NCBI GenBank assembly: GCA_934512105.1
Contig: CAKSWQ010000014.1
Span: 1-48,278, forward strand
Origin: an uncultured Faecalibacterium sp.
Lineage (GTDB): Bacteria > Bacillota > Clostridia > Oscillospirales > Ruminococcaceae
Reading direction: 5' to 3'
DNA length: 48,278 bases
The stretch's first letter is position 1; every line of letters begins with the position of its first letter. This document shows, one piece after another, positions 41,497-48,278 of the stretch. The notes beneath the pieces were generated by a model, which was not told where the DNA came from, searched no databases, and saw only the letters and a program-made list of their open reading frames with translations. The position numbers and the translations under genes were made by a program.

Positions 41497-42696
41497 ATGG
41501 CGTTGATCGTACAGAAATTCGGCGGTTCTTCCGTAAAGGACCGTGACCGTATCTTCAACGTTGCGCGGATCGTGGCCAACACCCACAACGCGGGCAATGA
41601 CGTAGTGGTGGTAGTCTCCGCACAGGGCGACACCACCGATGACCTGATCGCCAAGGCAGGGGAGATCACCCATAACCCCTCGGCGCGTGAGATGGATATG
41701 CTGCTGGCCTCCGGCGAGCAGATCAGCATCGCACTGCTGGCCATGGCGCTGAACGAGCTGGGCTGCCATGCCATCAGCCTGACCGGCTGGCAGGCGGGCT
41801 TCCGCACCGACCGTGCCTACACCAAGGCGCGCATCACCCGGCTGGAGACCGAGCGGATCTCCTCCGAGCTGGAGCGCAACCGTGTGGTGGTGGTGGCAGG
41901 CTTCCAGGGCTTGAACAAGCTGGACGATATCACCACGCTGGGACGCGGCGGCTCCGATACCAGTGCTGTGGCCATTGCCGCTGCCCTGCACGCTGACCGC
42001 TGCCAGATCTACACGGATGTGGAAGGCGTTTACACCGCCGACCCGCGCAAGGTGCGCAACACCCGCAAGCTGGAGGAGATCACCTTTGACGAGATGCTGG
42101 AGCTGGCATCTCTGGGCGCACAGGTGCTGAACAACCGCAGCGTGGAGCTGGCTAAAAAGTACAATGTGGAGCTGGAGGTGCTCTCCAGCCTGAACCCCAT
42201 CCCGGGTACGGTGGTTAAGGAGGTTACAAAGGACATGGAAGGTATGCTGATCAAGGGTGTCGCCAAGGACACCGATGTTGCCGTTATCACGATTCTCAAC
42301 GTTCCCGATGAGCCGGGCATGAGCTTTAGGATCTTCGGTCTGCTGGCACAGAAGAACATCAACGTGGACATCATTCTGCAGTCTACCGGCCGCGACGGCA
42401 AGAAGGACATCAGCTTTACCTGTTCCGAAGGCGAAGCCGAACTGGCCATGCGTGTGCTGAAGGACAGCGCACACTTCAGCGATGTCAGCGTGGACACCAC
42501 CTGCGCCAAGGTCTCCATCGTGGGTGCCGGTATGCAGAGCCACAGCGGCGTTGCTTCCAAGATGTTCGAGGCACTGTCCAACAACAATATCAACATCAAG
42601 ATGATCTCCACCAGCGAGATCAAGATCTCCTGCATCATCGACCGTGCAGACGCCGACAAGGCTGTCAGCGCTATCCACGATATGCTGTTTGACTGA
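41497..42696 (+). CDS. lysC: Aspartate kinase, alpha subunit
   Basis: A 399-aa monofunctional aspartokinase. The kinase domain (about 1-245) has KFGGSSVKD (6-14), the substrate motif TLGRGGSDTSAVAIAAAL (about 149-166) and VYTADPRKV. Two ACT domains follow (about 255-395), with ILNVPDEPGMSFRIFGLL and STSEIKISCII, the allosteric sites for lysine and/or threonine. ATG follows AGGAGAG. The length and the internal restart at residue 247 match the alpha/beta arrangement of Bacillus aspartokinase II. Confidence 0.95.
   Translation: MALIVQKFGGSSVKDRDRIFNVARIVANTHNAGNDVVVVVSAQGDTTDDLIAKAGEITHNPSAREMDMLLASGEQISIALLAMALNELGCHAISLTGWQAGFRTDRAYTKARITRLETERISSELERNRVVVVAGFQGLNKLDDITTLGRGGSDTSAVAIAAALHADRCQIYTDVEGVYTADPRKVRNTRKLEEITFDEMLELASLGAQVLNNRSVELAKKYNVELEVLSSLNPIPGTVVKEVTKDMEGMLIKGVAKDTDVAVITILNVPDEPGMSFRIFGLLAQKNINVDIILQSTGRDGKKDISFTCSEGEAELAMRVLKDSAHFSDVSVDTTCAKVSIVGAGMQSHSGVASKMFEALSNNNINIKMISTSEIKISCIIDRADADKAVSAIHDMLFD
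42235..42696 (+). CDS. Probable in-frame aspartate kinase beta subunit
   Basis: ATG 42235 lies in the lysC frame (codon 247) and is preceded by AAGGAGGT at 42218-42225, a near-perfect ribosome site, about ten bases upstream. Translation from here gives 153 aa made of the two ACT domains only (MEGMLIKGVAKDTDVAVITI onward). In Bacillus subtilis LysC, from established knowledge, the beta subunit starts at the equivalent place (residue 246) and the enzyme is alpha2beta2. The match in position and the strong ribosome site make internal initiation likely, but it is inferred. Confidence 0.6.
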   Translation: MEGMLIKGVAKDTDVAVITILNVPDEPGMSFRIFGLLAQKNINVDIILQSTGRDGKKDISFTCSEGEAELAMRVLKDSAHFSDVSVDTTCAKVSIVGAGMQSHSGVASKMFEALSNNNINIKMISTSEIKISCIIDRADADKAVSAIHDMLFD

Positions 42697-42712
42697 TCTG
42701 TGTAAAATTTTT

Positions 42713-42767
42713 GGTTATGGCCTGTCTGCTCCCTGCCGGGAGCGGGCGGGTCATAATTTTTTTACAC
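42713..42767 (+). terminator. Terminator of the threonine/lysine operon
   Basis: A long stem of about 20 pairs with several G-U pairs runs from GGTTATGG (42713) through GCTCCC/GGGAGC (42728-42743, loop TGCC) to TCATAATT, followed by TTTTT. Outer TGTGTAAAA and TTTTACACA extend it. Confidence 0.88.
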
Positions 42768-42776
42768 ACGGCGGCG

Positions 42777-42805
42777 TTTACACAAATTGCAAAGGGGTGT
42801 ATAAT
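42777..42805 (+). promoter_or_regulatory. Promoter of the VanY-type gene and probably the M16-lgt genes
   Basis: TTTACA (42777-42782), 17 bases, TATAAT (42800-42805), immediately after the operon terminator. The leader is about 55 nt. Confidence 0.8.
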
Positions 42806-42865
42806 ATAGTTTGAATCTGTGCGGCGCACCGGCGCTGCAACAACGCCGAAAAGGAGCCCCGCCGC

Positions 42866-43684
42866 ATGAGTGAACCCACCCGTACCTCCAGAGCGCCTGC
42901 CGATAAGCGCCTGACCTATCAACAATGGAAGCGCCGCAAAATGCTGCGGCTGGCCCGCAACTGGGTGCTGTTTCTGGCCGGCTGCGCTGCGGTGGTGGCG
43001 CTGCTGACCGGCGGCATCCTGTGGCTGCTGCCCAAGGTGCACGGCCTGCTGACCGGGCCAAAGGTATTTGCAGCCAGCGTGTACGACGGCACAGACTATG
43101 TGTTCAACGCCGCAGATGCGCGGCTTACGCTGGTGAATGCCAACCTGCCCTATACTGCCGAGCCGACCCCGCTGCTGGACATCGCCGACGAGGCCACTGG
43201 TCAGCAGCTGGAGGCCGAAGCCGCCATGCAGTACCGCAGCATGGCCGCCGCCGCGCAGGCGGATGGGGTCAGCCTGACCCTTGTGGCCGGTTATCAGGAC
43301 GCCGACACCCGGCAGACTGCCTATGAAGCCCGGGTGCAGACCTACCGCGATAAGCGCAAGAGCGAGGAGGCCGCCCGTCTGGCGGCTACCATCCAGCCCG
43401 CCGCCAATGCCAACGAGCACGGCACCGGTTATGCGGCAGATATCCTCAGCGCGGACGACCCGCAGCAGGACACAAGCTTTGCCGAGACCCGCGCCTACGA
43501 GTGGCTTGCGGCCTACGCGGCGGAATACGGCTTTATCCTGCGCTACCCGCAGGACAGGCAGGCAGCCACCGGCATCGTGTTCGAGCCGTGGCACTGGCGC
43601 TATGTGGGGGTGGAAAACGCCCTTGCCATCCGTGCCAGCGGCCTGAGCTTGGAAGAGTTCATCGCCCTGCAGCGGGCAGACTGA
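42866..43684 (+). CDS. D-alanyl-D-alanine carboxypeptidase, VanY/DdcY (M15B) type
   Basis: A 272-aa membrane-anchored peptidase. One N-terminal membrane span (about 32-55) precedes the external M15B domain. Zinc residues are visible in NEHGTGYAADI (about 183-193, His and Asp) and PWHWRYVG (about 240-247, second His), with the upstream VAGYQDADTRQ loop typical of the family. It trims the terminal D-Ala of peptidoglycan stem peptides. AAGGAG precedes ATG 42866. It does not by itself imply glycopeptide resistance; no vanHAX genes are present. Confidence 0.87.
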   Translation: MSEPTRTSRAPADKRLTYQQWKRRKMLRLARNWVLFLAGCAAVVALLTGGILWLLPKVHGLLTGPKVFAASVYDGTDYVFNAADARLTLVNANLPYTAEPTPLLDIADEATGQQLEAEAAMQYRSMAAAAQADGVSLTLVAGYQDADTRQTAYEARVQTYRDKRKSEEAARLAATIQPAANANEHGTGYAADILSADDPQQDTSFAETRAYEWLAAYAAEYGFILRYPQDRQAATGIVFEPWHWRYVGVENALAIRASGLSLEEFIALQRAD

Positions 43685-43727
43685 ATCAAATGCTCTGTGC
43701 TGCGGCACAGAGAGAAGGGAACTATCA

Positions 43728-45029
43728 TTGGAACGTACTCTCATTGCACCGGGCGTGCATCTTTCCTGCGACCCGGCTTCTAAATTCAACCGCTGCCGCA
43801 TCAGCATCCACTTTGCTTTCCCGGCAGAGCGTAAAACGGCCACTGCCCATGCGCTTTTGCCGCTGGTGATGGAGCGCGGCTATGCAGACTGCCCGGATAT
43901 GACCCGCCTCACCAAAAAGCTGGCGAAGCTCTACGGCGCAGATCTGACCGTGGATGCCCGCCCCATGGGCTGCAACCACAACCTCTGCGTCAGCGTGACC
44001 GGCATCAAGGACGCCTTTGCGCTGGAAGGCGAGGCACTGACCGCCGAGTACACGAAAATCGCGCTGGGTGCGGCTTTTCACCCCTATCTCGTGGATGACT
44101 GCTTCGACCCGCAGGCCGTCAGCATTGAAAAACAGATGCTGAAAAAAGGCCTTGAGGACGAGATCAACGATAAACGCATCTACTGTCTGCATCAGGCCAA
44201 CCGGGAGTTCTTTGGCGACAGCCCGGCGGGCGTGCGGCAGGAGGGGTATCTGGACGAGGTGGACGGCCTTACCCCGGCTATGCTGACCGCTGCCTACTGG
44301 CAGATGCTGCGCACCGCCAACATCGAGCTGCTGGTGCTGGGCTGCAATGCCGCCCAGACCGCCGCCATCCGGGACGCTTTGCTGGCAGAGCTTGCCTGCA
44401 TCGACCGCGCCCCGCTGCCGCTGGTGGAAAACATGGCGATGCCCGCCATCGCACCGGTGCACAAGACTGAAAACTACGATATGGTGCAGGCAAAACTGTG
44501 TATGCTGTTCACGCTGGGGCAGCCCATGCAGCCGCAGCAGCTGGCGGCGGTGCGCCTTGCCATGGCGCTGTACGGCGGCAGCGTGACCAGCCGCCTGTTC
44601 CTCAACGTGCGGGAGCGGGACCATCTGTGCTACTACTGCTCCTCCTCCTTCCAGAGTTTTACCGGCAGCATGGCGGTAAACAGCGGCGTAGAGCACGCCG
44701 ACGCTGCCCGCGCAGAGCAGGCGATTCTGAAAGAGCTTGCAGACCTGTGCACCGGCCCCATTACCGACGAGGAATTTGAGGATTGCCGCCGGGGCTTGCT
44801 CAGCGGCATGAACGGGGTAGAGGACAGCCTTGGCGGCATCGAAAGCTGGTACTACATCGAGGTGCTGCGCGCCGGTGCCAACAGCGCTGCGCCCATCCAG
44901 AGCCCGGAGCAGGCGCGGAATGCCCTGCGCGCCGTGACCAAGGACGAGGTGCGGGATATCCTGCGCCGCCTGACCCTCTCGGTCAGCTATCTGCTTACAA
45001 AGGAGGATGCTGCCCATGCCGCAGAATAA
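43728..45029 (+). CDS. M16-family peptidase homologue, probably inactive partner (YmfF-like)
   Basis: A 433-aa protein of the M16 (pitrilysin/insulinase) fold. It starts at TTG 43728 after GAAGGGA. The zinc motif HxxEH is missing where it should be (HALLPLVMERGYADCP near 42-57), so it should not cleave peptides by itself. The C-terminal half shows the usual M16 segment SVTSRLFLNVRERDHLCYY. It is the counterpart of YmfF in the Bacillus YmfF/YmfH pair. The downstream gene overlaps it by 14 bases and encodes the active-looking partner. Confidence 0.82.
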   Translation: MERTLIAPGVHLSCDPASKFNRCRISIHFAFPAERKTATAHALLPLVMERGYADCPDMTRLTKKLAKLYGADLTVDARPMGCNHNLCVSVTGIKDAFALEGEALTAEYTKIALGAAFHPYLVDDCFDPQAVSIEKQMLKKGLEDEINDKRIYCLHQANREFFGDSPAGVRQEGYLDEVDGLTPAMLTAAYWQMLRTANIELLVLGCNAAQTAAIRDALLAELACIDRAPLPLVENMAMPAIAPVHKTENYDMVQAKLCMLFTLGQPMQPQQLAAVRLAMALYGGSVTSRLFLNVRERDHLCYYCSSSFQSFTGSMAVNSGVEHADAARAEQAILKELADLCTGPITDEEFEDCRRGLLSGMNGVEDSLGGIESWYYIEVLRAGANSAAPIQSPEQARNALRAVTKDEVRDILRRLTLSVSYLLTKEDAAHAAE

Positions 45030-46329
45030 CCAGACCCTGCTGGAAAAGACCGTAGCCGACCAGTGGCAGACCCTGCCCTCCGGCCTGACGGTGCTGGTGC
45101 GCCCCATGCCGGGCTATTCCAGCACCCACGTCATTTATGCCACCAAGTTCGGCTCTATCGACCGGGATTTCTGCCTGAACGGTCAAACGGTGCACCTGCC
45201 GGCGGGCGTGGCGCATTTTCTGGAGCACAAAATGTTCGAGGACGAGGACGGCGATGCCTTTGCCAAGTACGCAAAGACGGGCGCCAACGCCAATGCTTTT
45301 ACCAGCTTTGACCGCACCTGCTACCTGTTCACCGCCACCCAGCAGCTGGACGAAAGTCTGGATGTGCTGCTGGGCATGGTAGGCCACCCCTATTTTACCG
45401 AGCAGACCATCGCCAAGGAGCAGGGCATTATCGGGCAGGAGATCAAAATGTATGATGACAGCCCGGACTGGCGGCTCATCACCGGCCTGTTCGAGTGCCT
45501 GTACCACAGCCACCCCATCCGCAGCGATATTGCGGGCACGGTGGAGAGCATTGCCGAGATCACGCCCGCCATGCTGTACGACAGCTGCAAGGCTTTTTAT
45601 GCCCCGGGCAATATGGTGCTGGCTGCTGCGGGCAACACCACCATGGAGCAGATCCTTGCCGCCTGTGAGCGGCACGGCCTAATGGAGCCCCGCCCGGCAC
45701 AAAAGGTGCAGCGGCTGTGGGCCTCCGAGCCCATGACCCTTGCTGCCACGGAAAAAACGCTGACCATGCCGGTCTCCAAGCCCTGCTTCGGCGTGGGCTT
45801 TAAGGAAGAGCCGCTGCCTGCGGGCGACCTGCGCACCGAGGCGCTGTACGACCTTGTGCTCAGCTGCATCGTGGGCGGGATGTCGCCGCTGTATCGCCGC
45901 CTGTACGACGAGGGCCTTGTGAACCCCGGCTTTGGCGGCGAGGTGCTGCGGGTGGACGGCTGCTGCTGCATCCTGTTCACCGGCGAGAGCGATGTGCCGG
46001 ACACCGTGCGGCAGTTGTTGCTGGACGAGATCGCCCGGGTGCGCGCCGCCGGTGTGGACAGGGAAGTGTTTACCCTGTGCAAGAACGAAAAATACGGCCA
46101 GCTGATCGAAAATCTGGAAAACGTGGAGGACTCGGCCAGCCAGATGGCAGACTTTGCCCTCAGCGGCCAGACGGTAGCACAGCAGATCTCCATGCTGGCA
46201 GGGCTGACCGCAGAGGATGCGGACGCTACCTTGCAGCACATCCTGTGCACCGACCGCATGGCCACCATGTACATCCAGCCGGATGGCACGGCGCAGGCAG
46301 CGGAAGAGGACGAGGAGGAAGAAGAATGA
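45016..46329 (+). CDS. M16-family metallopeptidase, active-type partner (YmfH-like)
   Basis: A 437-aa M16 peptidase. The zinc motif is intact in AHFLEHKMFED (about 69-79), and the distal Glu lies in IIGQEIKMYDD near 146-156. ATG 45016 is nine bases after AAAGGAGG; ATG 45007 touches the ribosome site. The C-terminus is a run of Glu/Asp. It overlaps the preceding gene by 14 bases and the next gene (lgt) by four (ATGA). It probably acts as a heterodimer with the preceding protein. Its substrate is unknown. Confidence 0.85.
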   Translation: MPQNNQTLLEKTVADQWQTLPSGLTVLVRPMPGYSSTHVIYATKFGSIDRDFCLNGQTVHLPAGVAHFLEHKMFEDEDGDAFAKYAKTGANANAFTSFDRTCYLFTATQQLDESLDVLLGMVGHPYFTEQTIAKEQGIIGQEIKMYDDSPDWRLITGLFECLYHSHPIRSDIAGTVESIAEITPAMLYDSCKAFYAPGNMVLAAAGNTTMEQILAACERHGLMEPRPAQKVQRLWASEPMTLAATEKTLTMPVSKPCFGVGFKEEPLPAGDLRTEALYDLVLSCIVGGMSPLYRRLYDEGLVNPGFGGEVLRVDGCCCILFTGESDVPDTVRQLLLDEIARVRAAGVDREVFTLCKNEKYGQLIENLENVEDSASQMADFALSGQTVAQQISMLAGLTAEDADATLQHILCTDRMATMYIQPDGTAQAAEEDEEEEE

Positions 46330-47375
46330 ACCATCTTACAAATCTGGTGCAGTTCCCGGGTCTGGGACTGAGCTTTCAGCTGAACCGCGTGGCCTTTACC
46401 ATCGGCGGGGTCAGCATCTACTGGTACGGCGTGTGCATTGCGGTGGGTCTGTGTCTGGCACTGGTCTTTGCCTTCCGGCACAGTCTGGAATTTGGCGTAG
46501 ACCCGGACAGCATGGTGGATGTGATTCTCATCGGCGTGGTGCTGGGCATCATCAGCGCCCGCGCCTACTATGTGGCCATGGCACCTTTTAAATACGAGAG
46601 CATCTGGGAGATGATCGCCATCCGCGACGGCGGCCTTGCCATCTACGGCGGCATCATCGGCGGCTTTTTGTTCGGCGGTCTGGCCTGCAAGTGGCGTGGC
46701 GTGCCGGTGCTGCCCATGTTCGACCTTACCGCCATGGGCTTTTTAATCGGGCAGGGCTGCGGCCGCTGGGGCAACTTCTTCAATCAGGAAGCCTTTGGCT
46801 GCAACACCACCCTGCCGTGGGGGATGTACAGCGAGACCACCCGTGCTTACCTGATGAGCAGCACGGTCACGGTACCCAAGGGCGTGGTCATCGACCCCAA
46901 CCTGCCGGTGCACCCCACCTTTCTATATGAGAGCATCTGGTGCTTTGTGGGCTTCTTCCTGCTGTTCCGTTACATCAAAAAGCGCAAGTTCAACGGCGAC
47001 ATCACCCTGCGGTATCTGATCTGGTACGGCGCAGGCCGTTTCTGGATCGAGGGTCTGCGCACCGACAGCCTGATGCTGGTGCCCTCCATCGGGCTGCGGG
47101 CATCCCAGCTGGTGGCAGGCATCGCCGTAGTGGCGGGCATTGCGGCAGAGGTGTATTTTACCCGCAAGTGCAAGGGCAAGCCCCTGTTTGTGCCGCTGGC
47201 GCTGAACGCCGAGAACAAGGCGGCTCAAAAGAAGCTGGACGGCCCCATCTCCTTTGCGGGCAGGGATACCCAGCTGCTGGCCTCCAGCCCGCGCAAGCTG
47301 TTTTTGGAAAAGACCGAAGCTTATAACGCACAGGTAAAAGCCGTCATAGAGCAGGCCGGGCAGAAAAAAGCGTAA
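46326..47375 (+). CDS. lgt: Prolipoprotein diacylglyceryl transferase
   Basis: A 349-aa integral membrane enzyme that transfers diacylglycerol to the lipobox Cys of prolipoproteins, the first step for the lipoproteins found in this window. Family motifs are intact: RDGGLAIYGGIIGGFLFG, GRWGNFFNQEAFG (signature with essential Arg), HPTFLYESIW and WYGAGRFWIEGLRTDSL. About seven membrane spans are visible. The C-terminal 65 residues after the last span form a charged cytoplasmic extension that most Lgt lack. The start overlaps the upstream stop by four bases. Confidence 0.93.
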   Translation: MNHLTNLVQFPGLGLSFQLNRVAFTIGGVSIYWYGVCIAVGLCLALVFAFRHSLEFGVDPDSMVDVILIGVVLGIISARAYYVAMAPFKYESIWEMIAIRDGGLAIYGGIIGGFLFGGLACKWRGVPVLPMFDLTAMGFLIGQGCGRWGNFFNQEAFGCNTTLPWGMYSETTRAYLMSSTVTVPKGVVIDPNLPVHPTFLYESIWCFVGFFLLFRYIKKRKFNGDITLRYLIWYGAGRFWIEGLRTDSLMLVPSIGLRASQLVAGIAVVAGIAAEVYFTRKCKGKPLFVPLALNAENKAAQKKLDGPISFAGRDTQLLASSPRKLFLEKTEAYNAQVKAVIEQAGQKKA

Positions 47376-47403
47376 AAATCTGCGCAAAAGGGGAAAATTC
47401 CTC

Positions 47404-47432
47404 TTGCAATCCGGCTTGGTTTTTGCTATAAT
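47404..47432 (+). promoter_or_regulatory. Promoter of the rplU-rpmA-obg locus
   Basis: TTGCAA (47404-47409), 17 bases, TATAAT (47427-47432), with extended TGC. A strong ribosomal protein promoter. Confidence 0.85.
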
Positions 47433-47439
47433 ATTCTAG

Positions 47440-47512
47440 CCGCATGGTGTGGGCGCCTGAAATGGCCCGCTGTAAGGGCCTGCCTTTACGACCAGCGAGT
47501 ACAACGAAAAGG
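47440..47512 (+). promoter_or_regulatory. L21 leader candidate
   Basis: The leader contains a hairpin CGCTG (47468-47472) with CAGCG (47493-47497), enclosing GTAAGG/CCTTTAC. Its place before rplU corresponds to the L21 leader known in Firmicutes, thought to mediate autoregulation by L21. I match it by position and presence of structure, not by a full alignment. Confidence 0.5.
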
Positions 47513-47522
47513 AATGAACAAA

Positions 47523-47834
47523 ATGTACGCAATCATTGTTACCGGCGGTAAGCAGTACCGCGTGGAGCAGGGCGACATCGTCTACATCGAAAAGCTGGAC
47601 GTTGAGGCCGACTCCGAAGTGAAGTTTGATCAGGTTCTCGCTATTGGCGAGGAGGGTTCTGTGAAGGTTGGCGCTCCTGTTGTTGAGGGTGCTACCGTTT
47701 CTGCCAAGGTCATCAAGAATGGCAAGGGCAAGAAGCTGAACATCATCACCTATCGCGCAAAGAAGCACAGTGCTCGCCGTATGGGCCATCGTCAGCCCTA
47801 CACCAAGGTTGAGATCACTGCGATCAACGGCTAA
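47523..47834 (+). CDS. rplU: Ribosomal protein L21
   Basis: A 103-aa large-subunit protein with the standard [18 protein letters not shown] start and the C-terminal [20 protein letters not shown] signature. I choose ATG 47523; ATG 47514, in the same frame, overlaps the ribosome site AAAAGGA. It is followed 14 bases later by rpmA. Confidence 0.96.
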   Translation: MYAIIVTGGKQYRVEQGDIVYIEKLDVEADSEVKFDQVLAIGEEGSVKVGAPVVEGATVSAKVIKNGKGKKLNIITYRAKKHSARRMGHRQPYTKVEITAING

Positions 47835-47848
47835 GGAGGTAAATTACA

Positions 47849-48100
47849 ATGGCACATAAAAAGGGCGTAGGCAGCACCAAGAACGGCCGCGATTCCGCAG
47901 CACAGCGTCTGGGCACCAAGCGTGCAGACGGTCAGTTCGTTCTGGCCGGCAACATCCTGGTTCGTCAGCGTGGCACCCACATCATGCCGGGTGAGAACGT
48001 TGGCAAGGGCAGCGATGACACCCTGTTTGCTCTGGTGGACGGCACCGTCCGTTTCGAGCGCGTGGGCAAGAACGGCAAGAAGTGCAGCGTTAAGCAGTAA
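47849..48100 (+). CDS. rpmA: Ribosomal protein L27, form without Prp-cleaved extension
   Basis: An 83-aa protein starting [16 protein letters not shown], with AAGGAGGT nine bases before the ATG. The N-terminal tail reaches the peptidyl transferase centre. Most Firmicutes L27 carry an extra 8-10 residue leader ending in FFA, removed by the protease Prp, whose gene lies between rplU and rpmA. Here there is neither the leader nor room for prp (14-base gap). A terminator follows. Confidence 0.97.
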   Translation: MAHKKGVGSTKNGRDSAAQRLGTKRADGQFVLAGNILVRQRGTHIMPGENVGKGSDDTLFALVDGTVRFERVGKNGKKCSVKQ

Positions 48101-48125
48101 CTTCTTTCTGAATAACTGCAATCGT

Positions 48126-48157
48126 AGAGCCGGACCCTCGTGGCCCGGCTCTTTTTG
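48126..48157 (+). terminator. Terminator after rpmA
   Basis: AGAGCCGG (48126-48133) pairs with CCGGCTCT (48145-48152), followed by TTTT. Confidence 0.85.
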
Positions 48158-48216
48158 ATGAAATAAGGCTGCGTGTTTGCACAATGCAGCAGCCTGTAAA
48201 ACTAAGGAGGGGCTGT

Positions 48217-48278
48217 ATGGCAGCACAGACTAACTTTATCGACATCGCCACGATATGGCTCCATGCGGGCAAGGGCGG
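48217..48278 (+). CDS. obg: GTPase Obg, N-terminal fragment
   Basis: The last bases of the window encode MAAQTNFIDIATIWLHAGKG, preceded by AAGGAGG. FIDIATIWLHAGKGG matches the opening of the Obg domain (FVD..KI.V.AGDGG in other species), and obg normally follows rplU-rpmA. Obg is a ribosome-associated GTPase. Only 20 full codons are visible. Confidence 0.8.
   Translation, partial: MAAQTNFIDIATIWLHAGKG

Noticed and set aside
38514..41807. A 1,097-codon open frame on the minus strand opposite the PBP end, hom and thrB
   Set aside because: It lies antisense to three clearly real genes, has no ribosome site, and its translation is rich in His, Gln and Ala as expected from the reverse frame of GC-rich codons.
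42866..43684. Glycopeptide resistance locus
   Set aside because: A VanY-type carboxypeptidase alone is common in monoderm bacteria; vanH, vanA, vanX and vanRS are absent.
1..48278. tRNA, rRNA, prophage, integrase or transposase genes
   Set aside because: None seen on either strand; all long frames are explained by the genes listed.

Overview
The window looks like a chromosomal stretch from a GC-rich (roughly 57-60 percent), anaerobic, gut-type Clostridia. A Faecalibacterium-like member of the Oscillospiraceae/Ruminococcaceae fits best. I base this on protein style (Ser/Ala-rich lipoprotein linkers, SRRNFL-type signal peptides, AAGGAG ribosome sites, TTGnnn-17-TATAAT promoters with TGC extended -10 boxes) and on the gene set. 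No database search was possible. There are no rRNA or tRNA genes, no CRISPR array, no phage block and no transposase. The one repeat-like element is a 127-bp palindromic MITE-like sequence.

Layout. 1-258 is the end of an RluA-type pseudouridine synthase. 448-2352 is a membrane-anchored LysM/G5/M23 cell-wall hydrolase. 2383-8894 is a nucleoside module: deoD, cdd, a BMP-family lipoprotein and a NupOPQ-like ABC importer. 9131-12251 is a CpsC/CpsD/CpsB tyrosine phospho-regulatory module plus a membrane protein of unknown function, with no glycosyltransferase genes. 12568-18793 is an oligopeptide importer (oppBCDF, with oppA on its own promoter). 18877-24820 runs leftward: an unknown 252-aa protein, a vWA protein coupled to a MoxR-type AAA+ ATPase, and an exported FMN/FAD reductase. 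A LysR gene (24994-25917) diverges from the reductase. 25997-30600 is a leftward MarR plus heterodimeric ABC exporter operon with a strong operator palindrome.

30803-35156 carries two Na+/phosphate symporter homologues flanking a sortase and a 38-aa small protein. Next come the MITE-like repeat (35288-35414), a small exported BofC-like protein on the minus strand, and a class A penicillin-binding protein. 38796-42696 is a threonine/lysine branch operon (ACT-domain PheB-like protein, hom, thrB, lysC). In lysC a strong internal ribosome site marks a probable separate beta subunit. 42866-47375 holds a VanY-type carboxypeptidase, an M16 peptidase pair and lgt. 47404 to the end is the rplU-rpmA-obg locus with an L21 leader.

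Working together, the genes describe an auxotroph-like scavenger that imports nucleosides and peptides, a monoderm envelope under construction and repair (M23, PBP1, VanY, sortase, Lgt), and one likely extracellular flavin reductase under LysR control. The observations I rate highest are the internal lysC start, the exported FMN/FAD reductase with its compact divergent control region, the MoxR-vWA pair with an altered P-loop, the Prp-independent form of ribosomal protein L27, the attenuator-like leader of the opp operon, and the unlisted 38-aa gene.
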